The notes under the pieces were generated by a model, which was given only the letters and a program-made list of their open reading frames with translations, did not search any database and was not told the origin of the DNA. From JAACPR01 sp964598245 (GTDB lineage: Bacteria; Patescibacteriota; Minisyncoccia; Phycocordibacterales; JAACPR01), in assembly GCA_964598245.1 (NCBI GenBank), contig CAZRAX010000020.1, positions 1-11,093 of the forward strand: 11,093 nt of DNA, given 5' to 3'. The stretch's first letter is position 1; each line of letters opens with the position of its first letter. Of this stretch, positions 7,976-11,093 are shown piece after piece. The position numbers were made by a program, and so were the translations under genes.

Positions 7976-8589
7976 AAATTGTCTTTCAAATTTCTGATTG
8001 AAACTTGAGTTGTTACTTCAATCGGTCCGGGTGGCTTGTTGGGATTACTGTCAATATTTAAAGTAATTTTAACCAATCTAACATCAGAAATTGTAACCGG
8101 TTGAGTCAAAGGTGCGGTTAAATCGGTTCCATCATAACTAGAGTCAAAATATAAAAATATTTCATCATCGATAACATTTTCTACGACCCTAATTATTTGC
8201 TCGTTAGTTGAATCATAAACTAGCGGCTGACCGGTTGGTTTAATAATACTTTTTTTAAAATCATTTTCATCTAAATAATATCTAATTTTTTCTCTCAATC
8301 CATCTTGATCAATATCGCTATAAAAAGCAAAACTGGAAGTGGCTGTTTCTGCTAATGGGTAGGCTCCTAGATTTGAAGGTTCAGCGCTACGAACCTCATT
8401 AGAAAAGGGGCGAACAATTTTTTTGGCATCAGATTGAGATTGTAGGCTAGATTGAATAACAAAGTTCAGTGAAAAAACATCAGATTGAAACAACCCAACT
8501 AATCCAATAATTAAAGAAAGTATGAAAATTGAAACTAAAACCTCAGAAAGTGCAAAACCTTTATTTTTTTGTGACTGATTTTTTTTCAT
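7972..8589 (-). CDS. PilW/GspJ-like minor prepilin, 205 aa
   Basis: The basic leader ends KNKG at residue 11 and mature FALSE follows, with the conserved glutamate at position 5 and a hydrophobic helix to about residue 34. This is a classic class III prepilin signal for PilD-type peptidase. The globular part includes FAFYSDIDQDGLREKIRYYL (87-106), a pattern seen in PilW/GspJ-type pilins in which D92, D94 and D96 could form a calcium-binding turn, and ends with a TQVSIRNLK segment typical of such proteins. No cysteines are present. It starts 3 bases after the stop of the 604-residue prepilin gene and overlaps the next gene by 4 bases. It has no promoter or clear ribosome-binding site of its own, so it relies on the operon transcript and probably on coupled translation. 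The PilW-like label is by motif and gene order. Confidence 0.82.
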   Translation of the reverse strand: MKKNQSQKNKGFALSEVLVSIFILSLIIGLVGLFQSDVFSLNFVIQSSLQSQSDAKKIVRPFSNEVRSAEPSNLGAYPLAETATSSFAFYSDIDQDGLREKIRYYLDENDFKKSIIKPTGQPLVYDSTNEQIIRVVENVIDDEIFLYFDSSYDGTDLTAPLTQPVTISDVRLVKITLNIDSNPNKPPGPIEVTTQVSIRNLKDNL

Positions 8590-8592
8590 TTT

Positions 8593-10407
8593 CTAATTTG
8601 GAATAAAATTAATTTTTTGGCTTTGCCATGGGCTACCAATAACATAGGAATCAAGTAGATATTCTTGATAATCAGGATGTTCAACTCTGATTGTATATTC
8701 ATCAAAATCTAAACCAGTAAATAAAACTTGTCCTGGTGGCATACAATCGGTCATAAATGTAAATGAAATATTTGAAATGATTGGTGTAAAATTCGTATCA
8801 TCAGTTTTAAGATAAATTTTATACTTCAAATAACGATCTCCCGAATGAGTAGCTGAAATTTCTTCACCTGAATTAGTATAGTAGCTAGAACCGGCACCGT
8901 CTGGACCAACAAAATCCCAAGTTGTTGTAGCGGTTATAATTTCATTAGTAGCAATTTGAACTCTAACACTTTCATCACCAACAGAAGTTTCTTGTTCAAC
9001 AGGATTCCAAAAGATGTGACCAAAATTAGTAAATGATCCAATATCAATAATTGATGATTCTAGAGTACCATTATTGATATAAGTACCATTAAAATCATCT
9101 AGTTTGATATCTCCGACCGGATCTTGGTATTCAATATTACCGTTTGTAGAGAAAAATTTAGTTTCATCGTCTATAAAATATTCTTGGCCCGAACCACCAG
9201 ACCAATCTGTTTGCAAAACAAATCCTTGACCTGTAATTAAAGAAATACTATTTTCAGAGCTATCAACAAGAGCTACTTCTGCGTCCGAAACCGGCAATCC
9301 TGTTTCAGAATCTTCAACTGAAATTTGTAATGAATTAGGATTTTTTTCTGCCAAAACAAGATCAACCACTTGAACAGAATCTGGATTAACATCAACTGGC
9401 AAAACGGGACTTGACCCAACCAAATCCCAAGAAGCATCAGTAATATCAAAATTATAACTATCCCATTCGATATCATCTACAGATCTAAAACCACTGGAAT
9501 TTGTTGTATTATTTAAATTATATTTATAGACTTGGTAACCAATAGTTTTAGAGCCTTTTAAATTAAAATCAACATTCCCAATTGGACTACAATCAGCTTT
9601 TTTAGTATTTATTTCAAATTCACTTAACTTATCAATATAAAAACTTAACTGAGTTACTGCACCAGAAATAACATTAGCATGAGGCCTGTCTGGATTTGGA
9701 TTTTCTGGAACTCCAATTTCATAAGTTTTATCAACAGAATAATTACTCCCCTTGGTTACAGTTACTTCATAAGCCTCTGTTCCGGTTGGAGCATCGACAA
9801 TTTGAAACATTCCATTATTGTTTGTTGTTTCATCAATAATTACAGGAGTTTCAAGTTTATTATTTTCAATATGAACATCTGCACCTTGAATCGGCTGACC
9901 AAGAGAATCAAAAACCCGAACAAACAAAGCTCCATTATTACCTTGAGTTTCTAAATTTAGAGGAGAAATTCTAGCATAATATTTTAGTACTTCAGTATGT
10001 GAGCAGTTAGAACAAGAAATATCAAATTCTACAAGTCTATAATCCGCAGGTGAAAGATCATTTGGGACTTCTCCAATTTGTCCATCAAAAGGGTCATCAA
10101 TATCTCTAACACTAGTCAAAACATTAAAAGAAATTCCTTCACGAATAATTGTTTGCTCACGAGGAATTTTACCATCAGGAATACCAGCAATAATACCAAC
10201 ATCATCATAAGGTAAGTTTTTGGCAATTTCAATTTGTTCATTGGCTAGACTTGTTGCAGCATTTTTTACTTTCAAGACATTAGTAGCCTGCATGATTTTA
10301 GTGAATCCACTATAAATTGAGATAGACACCAAAAGAAAGATAGCAATCGAAACCATGGTTTCAACTAAACTAAAACCATTATTTTTTTGTAAAAGAAAAA
10401 AGTTCAC
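8593..10407 (-). CDS. Large PilV-like prepilin with C-terminal adhesin-like beta domains, 604 aa, GTG start
   Basis: The start is GTG at 10407; no ATG is available before the signal. The leader MNFFLLQKNNG is followed by mature FSLVE (Glu at position 5) and a hydrophobic helix to about residue 32, a canonical type IV prepilin signal. ANEQIEIAKNLPYDDVGIIAG (about 55-75) is the usual next segment of PilV/GspI-type pilins. After about residue 158 it departs from a normal 150-200-residue pilin: a carboxypeptidase-regulatory or CnaB-like module (159-232, VRVFDSLGQPIQGADVHI), a second such module from about 360 (LQISVEDSETGLPVSDAEV), and a jelly-roll-like region near 447-552 (SSIIDIGSFTNFGHIFW, TWDFVGPDGAGSSYYT). 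A short module at 555-604 resembles a third CnaB-like strand set. Cysteines are C132, C135 (CSNC), C273 and C555. It is first in a three-gene pilin operon. A surface-exposed pilus adhesin is inferred. Confidence 0.85.
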   Translation of the reverse strand: MNFFLLQKNNGFSLVETMVSIAIFLLVSISIYSGFTKIMQATNVLKVKNAATSLANEQIEIAKNLPYDDVGIIAGIPDGKIPREQTIIREGISFNVLTSVRDIDDPFDGQIGEVPNDLSPADYRLVEFDISCSNCSHTEVLKYYARISPLNLETQGNNGALFVRVFDSLGQPIQGADVHIENNKLETPVIIDETTNNNGMFQIVDAPTGTEAYEVTVTKGSNYSVDKTYEIGVPENPNPDRPHANVISGAVTQLSFYIDKLSEFEINTKKADCSPIGNVDFNLKGSKTIGYQVYKYNLNNTTNSSGFRSVDDIEWDSYNFDITDASWDLVGSSPVLPVDVNPDSVQVVDLVLAEKNPNSLQISVEDSETGLPVSDAEVALVDSSENSISLITGQGFVLQTDWSGGSGQEYFIDDETKFFSTNGNIEYQDPVGDIKLDDFNGTYINNGTLESSIIDIGSFTNFGHIFWNPVEQETSVGDESVRVQIATNEIITATTTWDFVGPDGAGSSYYTNSGEEISATHSGDRYLKYKIYLKTDDTNFTPIISNISFTFMTDCMPPGQVLFTGLDFDEYTIRVEHPDYQEYLLDSYVIGSPWQSQKINFIPN

Positions 10408-10417
10408 TATGTTATAA

Positions 10418-10426
10418 ATTATACCA
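10418..10426 (-). promoter_or_regulatory. Extended -10 promoter of the prepilin operon
   Basis: The minus strand reads TG-G-TATAAT, a perfect extended -10, ending 10 bases before the GTG start at 10407. It lies in the 31-base gap after the uracil-DNA glycosylase gene. No -35 hexamer or Shine-Dalgarno sequence is visible. It would drive all three prepilin genes and would yield a near-leaderless GTG-initiated mRNA. Confidence 0.6.
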
Positions 10427-10438
10427 AAAAATATTTAA

Positions 10439-11020
10439 TTATATTAGAACTTCAAAATCTTTTTTAAGTTCTTCTAACATATTTCTATTATAAACAGCGA
10501 CCGCCGGGTGATACAATGGAGCGATTTCAATTCCCAAGTCTGGAGAATTAAATTTGTGACCATGAATTTTACCAATCGAATCTAGTTTATCTTCAAGGCC
10601 ATATCTTTTCATAATATATTCCATTGAAAATCTCCCCAATGTGGCAATGATTTTGGGTTTTATAATTTCAATCTGCCGATCTAGAAAAGGGGCATAGATT
10701 TCAATTTCTTCTGGTTTGGGATCACGATTGTTGGTTGGCCTATCTTTGACAATATTTGTTACATAGACATCATCTCGATTAATTTTTATATGTTCAAGTA
10801 ATTGATCCAAAATCTTTCCTGACGCACCACAAAATGGTCGCCCCGTTTTTGCTTCATTTTTTCCGGGAGCCTCTCCTATAAACATAATTTTAGCATTATG
10901 ATTTCCTTCCCCAATTACTGGGAAAACATTATTTTTAATTCTCTCTTGATAGAGTGGCGATTCTTTTAAGATTAAAATCTCATCACGAATTTCTCGCATT
11001 TTTTCTTTTTTATCAGACAT
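10439..11020 (-). CDS. Family 4 type uracil-DNA glycosylase without the iron-sulfur cysteines
   Basis: The enzyme removes uracil from DNA to begin base excision repair. Family 4 features are clear: active-site motif GEAPG (residues 49-53), GRPFCGASG (60-68), TNIVKDRPTNNRDPKPEE (88-105), and the YHPA motif (170-173). In the family, four cysteines (CxxC near the N-terminus, KCRP, and a Cys before PFL) hold a [4Fe-4S] cluster. Here they read LKES, KDRP and YAPFL, so all four are absent, and the only cysteine is C64 in GRPFC. The start at 11020 (MSDKKEK) is preferred because an extended -10 lies 7 bases upstream. An in-frame ATG at 11029 would add three residues but overlaps that -10. The 193-residue length fits the family. 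It lies 31 bases before the prepilin operon, which has its own promoter, so the neighbours need not share a function. Confidence 0.9.
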   Translation of the reverse strand: MSDKKEKMREIRDEILILKESPLYQERIKNNVFPVIGEGNHNAKIMFIGEAPGKNEAKTGRPFCGASGKILDQLLEHIKINRDDVYVTNIVKDRPTNNRDPKPEEIEIYAPFLDRQIEIIKPKIIATLGRFSMEYIMKRYGLEDKLDSIGKIHGHKFNSPDLGIEIAPLYHPAVAVYNRNMLEELKKDFEVLI

Positions 11021-11027
11021 GATGATC

Positions 11028-11036
11028 ATTTTAACA
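11028..11036 (-). promoter_or_regulatory. Extended -10 promoter of the uracil-DNA glycosylase gene
   Basis: The minus strand reads TG-T-TAAAAT, identical to the recJ element, ending 7 bases before the ATG at 11020. A weaker alternative, TG-A-TTAAAT slightly upstream, would place its end 6 bases before the ATG at 11029. The element lies directly downstream of the hairpin at 11048-11093, which would block read-through from the left of this strand. Confidence 0.45.
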
Positions 11037-11047
11037 TTTAATCACAA

Positions 11048-11093
11048 AACCACCCACAAGAAATATCTTTAAAAGATACTCTTGTGGGTGGTT
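11048..11093 (-). terminator. Long hairpin, probable intrinsic terminator for a gene beyond the right edge
   Basis: A perfect 14-base inverted repeat (11048-11061 with 11080-11093, AACCACCCACAAGA) encloses a smaller AT-rich inverted repeat (11064-11068 with 11074-11078). The arm is far richer in G+C than its surroundings. On the minus strand the stem is followed by GGTGGTTTTG, a short T run, which suits a terminator for an upstream minus-strand gene. The window ends exactly at the other arm, so a T run on the plus strand, and thus bidirectional action, cannot be tested. Confidence 0.6.

Noticed and set aside
5712..8595. Alternative code with TGA read as glycine, known in some Patescibacteria lineages
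   Set aside because: TGA stops end the HIT gene and the 205-residue prepilin at family-appropriate lengths, the latter in an ATGA overlap, and conserved glycines in recJ and tpiA use GGN codons.
5236..11036. Classical -35 boxes for the six promoters
   Set aside because: Hexamers 16-18 bases above each -10 match TTGACA poorly; the best, TTGGGA above tpiA, has a 19-base spacer, so none is annotated.

Overview
The window looks like a piece of a Patescibacteria (Candidate Phyla Radiation) genome, probably Parcubacteria-like. This is inferred from the strong A+T bias, Lys/Asn/Ile-rich proteins, prepilins of the style common in that group, tight packing, and the absence of Shine-Dalgarno motifs. 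The standard bacterial code fits: TGA ends the HIT gene and the 205-residue prepilin, and no glycine position needs TGA. No tRNA, rRNA, CRISPR array or insertion sequence was seen, and no gene-free stretch exceeds 75 bases.

Layout from left to right. (1) Positions 1-3319, minus strand: the first 1106 residues of a very large exported mosaic protein. It has an N-terminal membrane segment, a discoidin-like domain, InlB-type repeats, a PA14 domain, cysteine-bearing linkers and the start of what looks like an alginate-lyase-like helical domain. It runs off the left edge. (2) 3394-5235, minus: recJ. (3) 5304-5720, plus: a HIT-family protein, divergent from recJ and the only plus-strand gene. (4) 5712-6491, minus: tpiA, overlapping the HIT gene tail to tail by 9 bases. 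(5) 6512-10407, minus: three tightly packed type IV prepilin-like genes in the order PilV-like (604 aa, adhesin-like), PilW-like (205 aa), PilX/GspK-like (487 aa). (6) 10439-11020, minus: a family 4 type uracil-DNA glycosylase that has lost its iron-sulfur cysteines. (7) 11048-11093: a long GC-rich hairpin, probably a terminator.

The most unexpected pattern lies between the genes. All six apparent transcription-unit heads (large exported protein, recJ, HIT, tpiA, first prepilin, uracil-DNA glycosylase) have an extended -10 element (TGn followed by TATAAT, TATACT or TAAAAT) whose last base is only 7-10 bases before the start codon. No -35 box or ribosome-binding site is obvious. This predicts leaderless or near-leaderless mRNAs as the default in this organism, and it helps set the start of the glycosylase.

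Functionally the window joins DNA maintenance (RecJ, uracil-DNA glycosylase), core metabolism (triosephosphate isomerase, a HIT nucleotide hydrolase) and two surface systems: a minor-pilin operon with a large adhesin-like pilin, and a separate multidomain carbohydrate-binding or polysaccharide-degrading protein. Both surface systems could serve contact with other cells or extracellular polymers, which is an inference from domain content only.
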